Positions 31,673 through 42,628 of a stretch of 64,000 nucleotides of DNA are shown one piece after another; position 1 is the stretch's first letter; each line of letters begins with the position of its first letter. Source of the stretch: Branchiostoma floridae (taxonomy: Eukaryota; Chordata; Leptocardii; Amphioxiformes; Branchiostomatidae); assembly GCF_000003815.2 (NCBI RefSeq), contig NC_049996.1, positions 16,658,930 to 16,722,929 on the forward strand, given 5' to 3'. The position numbers and the translations under genes were made by a program. The notes below the pieces were generated by a model. That model had not been told where the DNA came from. It worked only from the letters and a program-made list of their open reading frames with translations, and made no database searches.

Positions 31673-34009
31673 ATGATGGGTGAGCCTACAGTGGGGTTGA
31701 AGGCTGGGAGAGGATACCACCAGCGGTTCGGCGCGCGGTCACAGAAAACCCCGGCCGTGCAGGAGTCTGGTAAGGGGAAAGTGGCCGTGGGAGCCAGCGG
31801 GAACAAGTTCGCGGCCATGCGGGCCATGTTCGAGCGGGGCGCCGCCGAGGACGGGGAGAACAAGCCGGCGCCGCCGCCAAGACGGAGGGCGAAAGATTCG
31901 AGTATGAAGCGACCCGACAGCTGGATACTCCAAGATAAGACGGAGGGGAAGACGGCTGAGAAGACGGAGGAGAAAACGGCTGGAAGATCTTATCGCAACG
32001 AAGATGATAAGAACGCTGCGGTGGAGAAGAGTAAGCTGTCGTCCCGCAGAACTGTCAATCAAAAAACGCCGTTTTCCCGCGAAAAGACAGCCGAGAAGAC
32101 GGCGGGAAGATCGTCTCGAAACGAAGATGATAAGAACGCGGCGGTGGAGAAGAGTAAGCTGTCGTCCCGCAGAACTGTCAATCAAAAAACGCCGTTTTCC
32201 CGCGAAAAGACAGCCGAGAAGACGGCGGGAAGATCGTCTCGAAACGAAGATGATAAGAACGCGGCGGTGGAGACGCACAAGCTGTCGTCCCACAGAACTG
32301 TCAATCAAAACACGCCGTTTTCCCGCGAGAAGACGACGGAAGACAGACTCGGTTCGAATATCAGGGAGAAAACAGACAGAGCGCCCGAGCCACCAAAACG
32401 AGAATCCCCCAAGACAGCACCCAGAGATAACGTCTTGAGAAAGGCGACGCCGTCTTCAGCACCGACGGAAGATGTAGAAACGTCGAAGACGTCAAAACCC
32501 CTCAGAAGACTCGTGAACGGAGTCTCCGAGGAGCGGAAACATTCGGAGACGCGTTCTATCTCGACGCCCAAAGTTGCCACAGAAAAGTTTACAGACGAGA
32601 CTGTGTTGAGTGTGATTGAGGACAGAAACAAGATGGCGGACACGGAACCTGAGAACTCCTCAGAGATGGGAGGCGGGGGGAGCCTGACGGCAGAGGTTGT
32701 GTTTGTAGACGAGGTTGTCTCAGAGGAAGAGAGCGAAACTGTCCCGCGGACAGGTACGTCAAGCAGAGGTCAGCTCGCTGATGACGTCCCTGCCGTACAG
32801 GTGAGCCGAGAAATCAGAACGTCGACGTCACGGCGGCGGCGAGTGGGACGTCATGACGCACCGGACGTCAACTCTTACGAGCTGCACATCAGCGAGAACG
32901 GAACGTCAGATGAAGATCCGAGTAGGACTAACGTTGGCGTAGAAAACGTCGCTGAGAGGGTGACGCCTACGCCAGCGCCACGTCGGAACAGAGTTAACCC
33001 CCACAGGGACGTTGACGCTGCGACGCCGGTAAGTAAGGATGATACTACTAACGGCGTAGACGTCCGGGAATCGGTGCAAACAAAATCGTCCACGCAAAGT
33101 CGACGCATAGCTGACGGAGACGAAAAGAACATTGGACTAAATGGAACGTCGACGTCAACGCAGCGTCAGAACAACGTTACCCCCCGCAAAACCGTCGAAG
33201 CAGAGACGAGCGGCGAGAACAGGACAGCACCAAGGACCGATGATACCAACGGCGTTGACGTCAACTCAGAAAAACTGGTCCAAAAGGAAACAGCCGCGCA
33301 GCGTCGGCGCCAAGCAGATGTTGCCCTGGAAAATATCGGCAAAAATGACTCTTTGACGCGACCTCAAAGCAAGTTGGCCGCTGAAACAGACGAAGAAGAA
33401 AAAAGCGCTGAAAACGGAACATCGACGCAACGCCGGGGTGAGATAACCAACGTCGACGTAGAGAAAAGCAACGAGGACGGCACGTCGACGCGACGTCGAA
33501 GTAGGATTGCCGCAGATGTAGGTGACGCAGATAAATCCAGCGAGAAAGACGCTCCGACGCGACGTCGCAGCAGAATAGCTGACGTCGACGTCGAGAAAAA
33601 CGACGCTAACGGAGCGCCGACGCGACGCCGCAGCAGAGTAGCTGACGTCGACGATAACGGCGAAAACGGAGCGCCGACGCGACGACGCAGCAGGATAGCG
33701 GCGGAAATAGACGACGTCGACGCCGAGCTGGCGCGGCCGCGGTACCGACGTCGGGACAGAGACGCCGCCGACGCCGACCTGGACGTGCCAACGCGCCGCC
33801 GGAGCAGGAACGGCGACGTCGCGACGTCAGTGACGGGCCGCGCCCGTGCGACGCTGCTTCCCGAGGACGGGACGCTGGAGCTGAACTCGGCGGCGTACGG
33901 CAAGGTGGCGACGCTGCAGTGGGGGTTCCGCGCGCCCGGGTACGCAGACAGGCTGGACAGGAGGCGCCCGCTCGAGAAGATGAACGGGGATGAGATGGCG
34001 CTTAGGTAG
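31673..34009 (+). CDS. Disordered repeat-bearing RRRSR-rich protein, unknown
   Basis: A single large exon preceded by a strong acceptor (TTTTTGTTTCCAG, exon from 31,647). ATG at 31,673, with another at 31,676, is the first in the exon, giving 778 residues; upstream exons are possible. The N-terminus has KFAAMRAMFERG and a PAPPPRRR stretch. Three tandem ~41-residue units (EKTAEKTAGRSSRNEDDKNA..., 123-bp period, 31,958-32,326) follow. A long acidic/basic middle part leads to several copies of an APTRRRSRIADVD module (about 33,480-33,800). The end is ordered-looking (TLELNSAAYGKVATLQWGFR). RRRSR fits basophilic kinase sites such as PKA. No known domain is recognised. Very CpG-rich with dense GACGTC. 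Likely a scaffold or cytoskeletal protein, but this is a guess. Confidence 0.75.
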   Translation: MMGEPTVGLKAGRGYHQRFGARSQKTPAVQESGKGKVAVGASGNKFAAMRAMFERGAAEDGENKPAPPPRRRAKDSSMKRPDSWILQDKTEGKTAEKTEEKTAGRSYRNEDDKNAAVEKSKLSSRRTVNQKTPFSREKTAEKTAGRSSRNEDDKNAAVEKSKLSSRRTVNQKTPFSREKTAEKTAGRSSRNEDDKNAAVETHKLSSHRTVNQNTPFSREKTTEDRLGSNIREKTDRAPEPPKRESPKTAPRDNVLRKATPSSAPTEDVETSKTSKPLRRLVNGVSEERKHSETRSISTPKVATEKFTDETVLSVIEDRNKMADTEPENSSEMGGGGSLTAEVVFVDEVVSEEESETVPRTGTSSRGQLADDVPAVQVSREIRTSTSRRRRVGRHDAPDVNSYELHISENGTSDEDPSRTNVGVENVAERVTPTPAPRRNRVNPHRDVDAATPVSKDDTTNGVDVRESVQTKSSTQSRRIADGDEKNIGLNGTSTSTQRQNNVTPRKTVEAETSGENRTAPRTDDTNGVDVNSEKLVQKETAAQRRRQADVALENIGKNDSLTRPQSKLAAETDEEEKSAENGTSTQRRGEITNVDVEKSNEDGTSTRRRSRIAADVGDADKSSEKDAPTRRRSRIADVDVEKNDANGAPTRRRSRVADVDDNGENGAPTRRRSRIAAEIDDVDAELARPRYRRRDRDAADADLDVPTRRRSRNGDVATSVTGRARATLLPEDGTLELNSAAYGKVATLQWGFRAPGYADRLDRRRPLEKMNGDEMALR

Positions 34010-34099
34010 GGCCGGATTCTAACGTTGTCGGTTTTCATGTTTAGAATAACGTTTTTGTTGAAATATCTTTATTTCAGTAGAATTATGTATTTGTGGTTA

Positions 34100-34127
34100 T
34101 GTATGACTGTATGTGTGTGTGTGTGTG

Positions 34128-34158
<31 letters not shown>

Positions 34159-34310
34159 CCGTGCTCGCTAGACAGTGTGAGTGAGAAAGCTAGAGAGGGG
34201 GAACTAGAGAGAGTTAGAGAGGGCGAAAGCTAGAGAGAGAGAAAGAGACAGCTAGAGAGAGAGGGAGAGAGCTAGAGAGACAGCTAGAGAGAGCGAGAGA
34301 GCTAGATACA
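34100..34310. repeat. TG microsatellite then GAGA/CTAGAGAGA repeat
   Basis: (TG)n at about 34,108-34,158 followed by imperfect GCTAGAGAGAGA units to 34,310, about 100-300 bp past the stop of the preceding gene. Confidence 0.9.
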
Positions 34311-34316
34311 GATAAA

Positions 34317-34430
34317 GTTGGTCTCCAAACAGATGTTAGGATAAGATATCGTAACGTTTTCAGACAAGCCGGCTTTTCCAAAAGCCAGAAAGCCTCACAT
34401 GTTTCACCCCAACCTCTGCTTGGAGAGTCC
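34317..34430. mobile_element. Short TCTCCAAACAGA inverted-repeat MITE
   Basis: Left end TCTCCAAACAGATGTTAGG and right end CAACCTCTGCTTGGAGAG, with an inner pair CCGGCTTTTCC/AAAAGCC. Confidence 0.6.
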
Positions 34431-36290
34431 CATGCCCATTGTTTACCCCGCACACACACGCACCATTTGGCGTCTGACGGAAACTCCGCATGATTTAGTG
34501 TTTCCGTAATTCCCGCCCAAACGCTGTTCACACCGGAAGTGCAGTTTGCCGTGACAAACACCGAAGGTATGTACTCTGTGATTACCTGTGCACAGGTACG
34601 CCCAGGTGAGACCACAGGTGAGGCCCCATTGTCTTAGACTGCCTGGAGCGACAGACCACTGTTGTTGTGTGCGTGTGCGTCAGACTAGAACGTAAATAGT
34701 TCAGTATATACGTTATTCCAGTGCCATGTTCTGGCATGTGATTTTGAGGCGTTTTTGTCCTGACGTCGTTATAGTCTATAACAGGCTTCTTGGGCTACCG
34801 GAGAGATGCTAGTACATGTAATTGACCAAATACGGCGGATAATCCTGTGAGAAAAGTGCGTGCTGTTTTTAATAATCATCTTCGAAATCATCTATTTTAA
34901 GTTTGTGTTTTAGAGCTAGTAACAATATGGATATTTTGATAATGTTAAGCCTATATTTGTTTAATTTGTCAGAAGCAACGTTAAGCAACATCTTTACTAG
35001 GGCCGACAAACACCACACTAGTTAGTACCGTAGCTGGAGACAACAGGGCTTTGTTCAACATTGCAGTCGAGTCGATACATACTTAGCCTTGATCAGGCCT
35101 GTCGAGGTTATACTGGCTTTAGAACTTGGTTTATTGTCATAGTTTACACATCAACAGAGAATGGTTGGTTCGTTTACAGTGTTTGGTTGGATTTTGCTTT
35201 ATTACAGTACAAAAAATGCTCCATCAACTGGGTAACGTTACGTTTTGCAAACGGTCAGAAAGCTTCCGCTGTCATTCGTCACTAGCGTACTGCCTGTATG
35301 ATTACGTTAATAATTTGTGTGAGTCAAACGCCTGTAATTGGGTATTAAGTGGATTATGGCCGCCATGATCACAGAGCAAATACGTCACTAGAGGTGCCGA
35401 AGTTCCCAGGATATCCGACTGTGTTCTTCACACGTGCAGTTTGTACACGTTATCATTACGCTAAGGTCACGCATTACTGAATCACACACTCAGGACATTC
35501 CCACGACTGTTCTTCCGACCACCCCCTAACCAAGCGCTCCCAAGTAATCGGCACTGGGCCGGGAGTAGCCTGGGATCATTTGATTGCATCCAAGCAGGAT
35601 ATGAATGAATGAAGACCTTTATTCATAATTGTACGTTTTTGCTTTCTAACAAGCTAAGTACAGGTCAATGTGAATAGGGTACATCTGACTTTCCTGACTT
35701 TGATTTACCTTCCACCAGGCCTTCCTACGGGGGTTCGGAGATCGTAGAATTCGGCAAAAAAAATCGAGAAATTGGCCAGGGGAGTAAGTCCACGCTTAGG
35801 TTCATGTTACCCTGCGCGGCCGACCAACTCCTCTGGTAGCAAAACTCCCCTGGCAAGTTATTCTCCCTATAATAGCCAGCGTAGTCAGTCGGGTAGAGAG
35901 TGACTTTGATTCGTCACAATGTACATGGTGACTAGGGAGAAAGGAGTGGAACTAGTTAGATGTCATGACATTTCTCAGGGCTTTTTATCCAGGCCCATGG
36001 TGTCACGATAGTCTCCAGACTACTATTAGTATATTAGTCGTGAGCAAAGTCATCTGTAGTAGTTGGGAATTGGTTGGCGACCTCAAGGTTGCCTACTTTT
36101 CTGTAAAAGTCGTGTGCGCCAACCGACTTTACATTCTGAAACATCAAGTTTGGTAAAGTCATAGTCATACATGTAGTCTGTTTAGGTGAGAAGAAGAGCA
36201 AGTGAATATGACTGGTTCCAGACACCGGCGACCTAGGTTGGGGAGTGATCGGGAGCAAAGTATGGCTGGGGCTTTAGAAGACGCGCTTTA
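34431..36290. other. No gene recognised; LINE tail and TAGCCTC-type repeat
   Basis: A minus-strand LINE tail (GAATGAATGAAGACCTTTAT, GCTAAGTACAGGTCA) is at 35,602-35,690. A relative of the CCACCAGGCCTTCCTACGGG repeat is at about 35,710-35,895. The rest shows no coding signal. Confidence 0.5.
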
Positions 36291-36471
36291 TTAGTCTCCA
36301 AGCAGACCCTACGGTGCCTAAAGAGATAGTATCAAAGCTGGCAAAGGAGTATAGCCGGCCAAAGGGAGATAACCGGCCAAAGGGAGTCAAACGGGCACAG
36401 GAGCTATACTAAGTCCCTTGCCAGCTTTGATACTATTTCTAAGGCACCGTAGGGTCTGCTTGGAGACTATC
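36290..36471. mobile_element. TAGTCTCCAAGCAGACC fold-back MITE
   Basis: Arms of about 60 bp: TAGTCTCCAAGCAGACCC at the left and GGGTCTGCTTGGAGACTA at the right, with inner AGATAGTATCAAAGCTGGCA pairing with its complement. The centre holds two tandem CCGGCCAAAGGGAG words. Confidence 0.85.
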
Positions 36472-36500
36472 ACACAGACTAGTGAAAAGCCGAGCGTTCC

Positions 36501-36639
36501 TAATCTCCAAGCAGATCCTACGACAGTATCAAAAGCTGCCTGGAACTACCGGAGCCAAACACACTCCTAGACCGGCTTCACCCCTCTGACAACTTTTGAT
36601 ACTATCTTAGGCTACCGTAGGATCTGCTTGGAGATTAGA
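36501..36639. mobile_element. TAATCTCCAAGCAGATCC MITE with degenerate 9-bp flanks
   Basis: Ends TAATCTCCAAGCAGATCC and GGATCTGCTTGGAGATTA. Flanks GAGCGTTCC and GAGCAATCC agree at 7 of 9 positions. It sits about 30 bp from the previous member of the family. Confidence 0.75.
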
Positions 36640-37629
36640 GCAATCCGTATAAGCTCCCGGAATATCCGTGTGATGACACTGGGCGGGTTTCACGTCGTCT
36701 GATGAGAAAGCGCGGGAAAACACCGGGCGAGTTTCATGTCGTCTGATTAGAAAGCGCGGGAAATCCCGGCTGATGCAGGGGTCACTCCAGGTCAGCCCTG
36801 AATAGTCCCCTCCGTGGGAAACCAAGAGTATCGTGGCCGATAATGGGCCTGTGCTTGTTTACGTTAGAGAGCCTTTATTCACATGCAAGTGTAGGTATAG
36901 TCAAGATCAATCATTCAGCTTCAACTTCGGCATAACACTCTCCAGGCGTTTGACATGATATTAAGAAAAGAAACTTTATTGAGTTCATAATGAGTCACTA
37001 ATAATCCACTCTTACTCCACTCCACTCTTCGTTTTGGAAGAGGTGTACCGAACAGGCTAATTTCCTACCTGCTCTTGTTTATGTTAAAACACTTGTAGTC
37101 ACCAGACGTGTTGTTATACCATTTCGTTTCGCGCTTGACGAAAAACTTTGAAGAAAAGCTAGGCGCAATTAGAGGAAAATCGCCCCAGTTTTGTTCATTA
37201 GAGAGATAATCATTGAGCTTTTTTGTGTGCAAACATGTCATCAGTTGAACAAAAGCGGACTTAGTCAGGACTTAGTTAGATTTCCTGCGCAATAAACCTG
37301 TTAATTCGAGTATACGTCCTCCGCGATTCGGCGGCAGAGTAACAGCATTCCTTAGCCTCCGCCGGGCCTTCTGCGAGGTACGGGGATCGTAGATTTCGGC
37401 AAAAATTGAGAACATTGGCCAGGGGGGTCAGTCCACGCTTTGGTACATGTTTACCCTCCGGCCTCCACCAGGCCTTCCTACGGAGGTACGGGGATCGTAG
37501 GATTCGGTTTCAAGTCAATTCATTGATCCAAAGTGACATGGATCAAAGTTTAAAAGTTTCTCTTTAAGAGAATATCTTTAAATCTACTGACTCCTACCTG
37601 TATTCTACCAGCAGAATATGTGTTTCCGA
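36640..37629. other. No gene recognised
   Basis: A short direct repeat (TTTCATGTCGTCTGATTAGAAAGC-like) is at 36,690-36,765. TAGCCTCC-type terminal units are at 37,353-37,505. Confidence 0.45.
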
Positions 37630-37661
37630 CGGATTGTACTCTCTTCCTTGGCACCACAATA

Positions 37662-38034
37662 CAGTAGAAGCCAGTTAATTGTAGTCTCTACCAGACTCCG
37701 GATCGCTGGAAAATCGTAGAAATGGAACAAATAGAGAGGAATATAACCGGCCTGGGAACAGCTCGCCATCGCGTGCTGTTCCCTGGCCGGTTATATTCCT
37801 CTGGTCGGCTTACTCTTCTGATTTGTTCCATTTCTACGAATTTTCCAGCGATCCGGAGCCTGGTAGAGACTAAGTTAATTGCACAACGGATTACCGCACA
37901 CTTCTGTTGATTGCACGAAATCCCAAAGTACCGTAGTGATGTAGTCCAGCTAAATAACTTCGCTGTGTTGCACCATCCGGATAATTGCACAAATGTGCTG
38001 GCAAACGGGGAGTGCAATTAAACGGCTTCTACTG
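37662..38034. mobile_element. TA-flanked MITE interrupted by a second element
   Basis: Termini CAGTAGAAGCCAGTTAATTG and ending GCTTCTACTG, with TA at 37,660-37,661 and 38,035-38,036. Without the nested 191-bp insertion and its duplication the element is about 173 bp. Confidence 0.85.
37682..37872. mobile_element. TAGTCTC inverted-repeat element nested in a MITE
   Basis: Ends TAGTCTCTACCAGACTCC and GGAGCCTGGTAGAGACTA. The 9-bp AGTTAATTG flanks (37,673-37,681 and 37,873-37,881) are identical, and the host MITE is contiguous once one copy is removed, so this is a clean insertion. Confidence 0.93.
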
Positions 38035-39069
38035 TACTAAAATCATATGTGACGAATATGACGGCGCCTTTATGAGGGCCCTGTGGCAGGTTGTCGGATT
38101 GCAGTCTCTTACTTGGCACCACAATACAGTAGAAGCCAGTTAATTGCACAACGGATTACCGCACACTTCTGTTGATTGCACGAAATCCCAAAATACCGGA
38201 GTGATGCGGTCCCGCCAGTCCAGCTGAATAACTTCGCTTTGTTGCACCATCCGGATAGTTGCACAAAATGTGCTGGCAAACGGGGAGTGCAATTGTACTA
38301 AAATCCTTGATGACGAATATGACGGCATCTTTATTAGGGCCCTGTGGCAGCTTGTCGCCACCGTATCTCTGTCCGCCATCTTCTGATCCGCCATCTTCCC
38401 TCTGATCTGCGGGAGAACACTGGCCGGGTAAAGCACAGGTCGGACCGGTTAGGGGATGACTGAGGTATTGTGTGTGTACAAATCTCTGTGTAGATACGGA
38501 CTGTGTAAAGTGAGCCTATTATGGGGACGGATTCAACTTTAGTTCCGACACAAAAGGGACGAACTCGACACTTTTTTCCACCTGCTCTGAGACCAGTTAT
38601 TATGGCAGAGACCAGGCAAATAATAGTCAAAGATTTCCAAGTCCACTGTTTCTATGTGGAACAGAGTTTCATTAAAGCCTTGTCTATAATGATATGTAGC
38701 AGAAATGTCATGTATTGACCTGTGAGCGGCAGTGGTTGATCGACTTTAGTGTTGCTCAGTGGTGGATAATGCGAAGCTATAAATGAGAAGGCCTTGGTAT
38801 GGCTGCAGTACTGGCACGGAACGATATGGTGATGAGTGGTGGATAGACTTACCCCGTTGGCCAAAGCGATGCGATGAATGTCAGACCGTTTCCAGAGCCT
38901 ACACAGGCCAACTTAGTTGGCTCCTGATAGTGATAAACATGAACATGATTGTGATCGGGCTGGGGTCTGGAATCTAGGCTGGTGATGCCGGTGATGTAAT
39001 TTTTGCAACAAGCTGAATCATTCTCCATAATGTAATGTATGAACAGAAGGACTTTCAACTAGAACCAAA

Positions 39070-39290
39070 CTTGGGTCCAAGTCCAGACCCTACAGCCCTG
39101 GGTTCGAAGCCCTGACATGCCACGTTGATGTTGTACCCTTAGGAAATGCAATTTGCACGACTTTCCTGAGCTCACTTCACTCAGATGAAAATTCGTTAGG
39201 TTAAGTACTGTTCAGTACGAACCTGGTGTGTTATGCCATGAGGTGGTTTACCGGGTATACAATACAAACAGACAGATCTGTGTTGATCCT
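39070..39290 (+). mobile_element. tRNA-derived SINE, partial
   Basis: Contains a tRNA B-box-like GGGTTCGAAGCCC at about 39,100. Then come GGAAATGCAATTTGCACGAC and CTGGTGTGTTATGCCA, ending in a short ATACAAACAGACAGA tail. Related tail words (GGCGTAACACACCAG, ACCGG(TATA)) lie near 7,850, 20,985 and 60,860. The A-box end is not clear. Confidence 0.6.
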
Positions 39291-40700
39291 TATAGCGGAT
39301 TAGTAGACAATAGTTGAGCAGCACATCGATGGTAAGGCACATCCCAGGCGCTTACTCCAGGCGGGGCGGTAAGCTGTGAGATCCAGGCGGTGTGGCTGTA
39401 TAAGTCTCATCAGTCGGGCTGCCTCTGAAGTGTACAGGACACCTTTGTCTGTGGCTGTAGATTACAGACTACAGGTGTAAGGCAGGGATAATCATAAAGA
39501 TTCGCGAAGGTCGTCTTTGAAAGCTGAAGACTTGTGTAATGAGTAATTTGTACATCTGTAGGATGGAAGGTATAAACCGGAGTCAAGTCCTGATTGTGTT
39601 CTGGTATTTGTGGTGGCTTCAGGTATGGGGTGTGGGTGGGTCTGAGGTGTAAAGTAGAGAGGAGGGATTCGACTTGACCTTCGGGAAGTGTGCTCTAAAG
39701 GTTGGAGTTGGATCATCGTGAAAGCTGGAAATTCGTGTGGCGAGTTGTTACCGCTATGTGGGATTGGGGGCTGTAACGTGAGTCTAAACTCGCCATTGTG
39801 CTCCGGTATTTGTATAGCGCTTAGTTTCGTCCTTGATATTTGTAAGTTGGTTCATGTAAATGATAGGAATTCGAGTTTACCTGAAGCATGTTAAGTAGGG
39901 AGAAAATCAAGGCGAACGCTTGAAATTCGGGTGATTAGTTATTTTCATTGTGTGGGACCGAGGGAAGAGATCTAAAGCAAGGTATGATCGTGTTCCGGTA
40001 TTTGCAAGAGGATTACATTCGTCCTTGATATGTGGACGTTTGGTCCAGGCACAGGGTAGGAATTTAAAGTTCTTACGGAATAGATTCTGATGTTTTAAGT
40101 ACAGTCATCAATGCAAACATGAAATGTTTATATGATATGGTGTGAGGCCTACTGACCAATAACTGACAAATGGCCGGCCAGCTTGGCCCCATCACCACAG
40201 CCACCGTTGGACACTACTAGTGTTTAGCTCGGGCGCTTGGTACCTGGTGACCTAGACTGATTAAATCTCGCTTATAGCAGCCGGCCCAACATCCGTCGAG
40301 CCCCGCGGGGAGTTACAGCCCTGAACAGCGGAGTTTGCGTTACACAGACTACCTGTTAACCATGCCGTCGTGAGTTCGGCGCTATCTCTTCGTTGTCGGG
40401 GAAGATTAACGGGGTTGGTTGGTTAACGTTGGTAACTCTAAAGGCCAGCTGGAAAAGATTAGCTGCCAGAAATAGTCCAGTACTTGGGCGAGACATTTAG
40501 GTAAGAAGATACGCGAGATCCAGTTAGTCACTATTTGAAACGTCGAAGATCATCAGATCTTGCTAGGTGTCATTGACAAAAGGCAGTAGATGCTACATGA
40601 AAACGTCTGACCGTTCCTTAATCCATCCAGTTACTTCAGTAACTCACTGTTATCTCTTGAGTCCTGTGCTTAGAATAGCGGAACTAGCAGGTAAAACACC
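39291..40700. other. No gene recognised
   Basis: Unique-looking DNA with short open frames only. A repeat related to 14,340-14,455 is at 40,276-40,370. Confidence 0.4.
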
Positions 40701-40710
40701 CCTATGGGGA

Positions 40711-41098
40711 CAGGTAGAGAATGGTTACCCGGCTAGTGGACCGGCGGAGAATGGTTACCCGGCAAGTGGACCTGCGGAGAATGGTTACCCGGCTAGTGGA
40801 CCGGCGGAGAATGGTTACCCGGCTAGTGGACCTGCGGAGAATGGTTACCCGGCTAGTGGACCGGCGGAGAATGGTTACCCGGCTAGTGGACCGGCGGAGA
40901 ATGGTTACCCGGCTAGTGGACCTGCGGAGAATGGTTACCCGGCTAGTGGACCTGCGGAGAATGGTTACCCGGCTAGTGGACCGGCGGAGAATGGTTACCC
41001 GGCTAGTGGACCGGCGGAGAATGGTTACCCGGCTAGTGGACCGGCGGAGAATGGTTACCCGGCTAGTGGACCGGCGGAGAATGGTTACCCGGCTAGAC
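40711..41098 (+). repeat. 30-bp minisatellite, about 13 units
   Basis: Unit GAGAATGGTTACCCGGCTAG plus TGGACCGGCG (or CCTGCG). Because 30 is a multiple of three, all units read PAENGYPASG in one frame within an open stretch 40,567-41,220. That stretch has no ATG start in frame with context, no known domain and no clear splice sites, so coding is unproven. Confidence 0.95.
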
Positions 41099-41219
41099 CA
41101 TTTGGTACGGCTCAGAAATGCTTCCGTGTTTCCCGAGCCGCGCCAAACGTGTTCGGCACGTCCGCTAATCCCACACAAACATTCGGGAAACACACAAACA
41201 GGGCCGGGCGGGGTCTATA

Positions 41220-42580
41220 ACAGCACGTCCTGGTATGATGATGCCGTGCATGTGGTGCTCCGCCTTCCCAGTCAAAACAAGTTTCGAAAACACCTGACAT
41301 GATGAAATGGATAAACTAAGGAATGTTGAATAAAACAAAATTGAATAGAACTGAAATGGAGCTAAAATAGAATAGAATTGAATAGAAAAGAAAAGAAAAT
41401 ACTATACTACTAGTATAGGTGAAGAGTTCCGGAAGGGACCTAAAATGACCCCAGCTTCTCACTGTCAAGTTCATCGTTTCCGGGTCATATTCCAAACAAC
41501 ATATTCCATACCACAAAGTAGCCCCATAACACAAACCAAGACTTAGTAACGTTAGCTGTTGTCAGTCAAGTCGAAAACTTAGCCGTGACCGAAGCCGCCA
41601 AGAACACATGTCGGGAACTTACCATCGATGCCCTGTTACTACCCACTTACACATACATGACAAACTAGCCAGCACTAAACAAGCCCAAATATGTCAAGGC
41701 GCCGTCGTCAAAGACGCCGAACATATGCCGTTTGCTCTTCCTTGTCCAAAATGCCAGAAATGCTTGACTGTGTTTTCTTTTGGGCCATTGACGCAGAACG
41801 TCGCATTTCACGAAGAAAAAATAGAAACTTTTTTTTTTTTTAAATAGAAAATACTAGCGAAGTTTCCGTGTGTTTATAAACGTCCTTCGTAGCTACTCAA
41901 GCCTAGAACTGAACTCAGGTTTAACACCGTCACACGACATACAAACCGCATTAGAAGTTGTTAGAAACGTCTTCTCGTGCCATCCAAACGCTCGCACGAC
42001 ACGTAAACAGCCCCGAATGTGTTCCGCAGCGTCGCGAGGCGTCAGTCAGCCGTCAGACGGAGACAACCCAGGATCCGTCCCGTCTCCGCGGCGCTGGCAG
42101 AAATGTGAACAATGCTGACCTTGGGTAACCTCTGTCGGGAGACGCTCCTTAGTCCACTTCTCAGGTGGTCCCCACCTTGTCTACAAGCAGAAGAGCGGGG
42201 ATTGTTTTCGTTCGTCTGACTTGCACCGGTTTCAGTGACAGCCGTCCGTCCATTGTGAATACGAAGTTCATAGTTGGCCTTGGATGGACGGTTACAAGTC
42301 ACAAGAATCTGTCTGTCTTCACACTTAGCCTTTGTGTGCACAGTTTTGTGCCTGTGTGTTTATACATTGTGCCCCCCTCTCTGTTTGTGCTTGTATTCTT
42401 GTATGTGTGTCAGTATGGATGTGTGTGCGTGTGTCTGTGGCACTGTGCGCAATCTGCGCAAAGGGGGGGGGGGGGGGGGGGTTCTACCATTACCTTGCTT
42501 CTACTATGTTTCCATCGCCAGACTCAGTCCGTTGGTAAATTGAACTCGGTTGACCTTCACGGTATTTGTTAATGAGGTAT
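41220..42580. other. No gene recognised
   Basis: Contains AT-rich AATAGAA-type repeats (41,330-41,405), TG-rich DNA and a 19-base G run (42,463-42,481). Confidence 0.45.
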
Positions 42581-42628
42581 TTAAAAAATGCCAGTCGGCT
42601 CAGAGTTCAGGCTGTCACACGGGATCGC

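Larger units (their letters stand above)
37630..38356. repeat. Tandem duplication of a ~263-bp unit
   Basis: Units start at GACGGATTGTACTCTC (37,630) and GTCGGATTGCAGTCTC (~38,092). Both contain CTTGGCACCACAATACAGTA, the TA-flanked MITE, and GAATATGACGGC...GGGCCCTGTGGCAG. Unit 1 is 200 bp longer because of a nested insertion at 37,682-37,872. Confidence 0.85.

Noticed and set aside
31736-34038. Minus-strand frames opposite the 31.7-34.0 kb exon
   Set aside because: Antisense shadows of an Arg/Asp-rich, CpG-rich coding exon.
39095-39115. tRNA gene suggested by a B-box GGGTTCGAAGCCC
   Set aside because: No cloverleaf or matching acceptor stem; it is followed by a SINE body and tail.
40711-41098. 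CRISPR-like array
   Set aside because: Units are contiguous with no unique spacers, and the genome is eukaryotic; it is a minisatellite. The same applies to 42,629-43,622.
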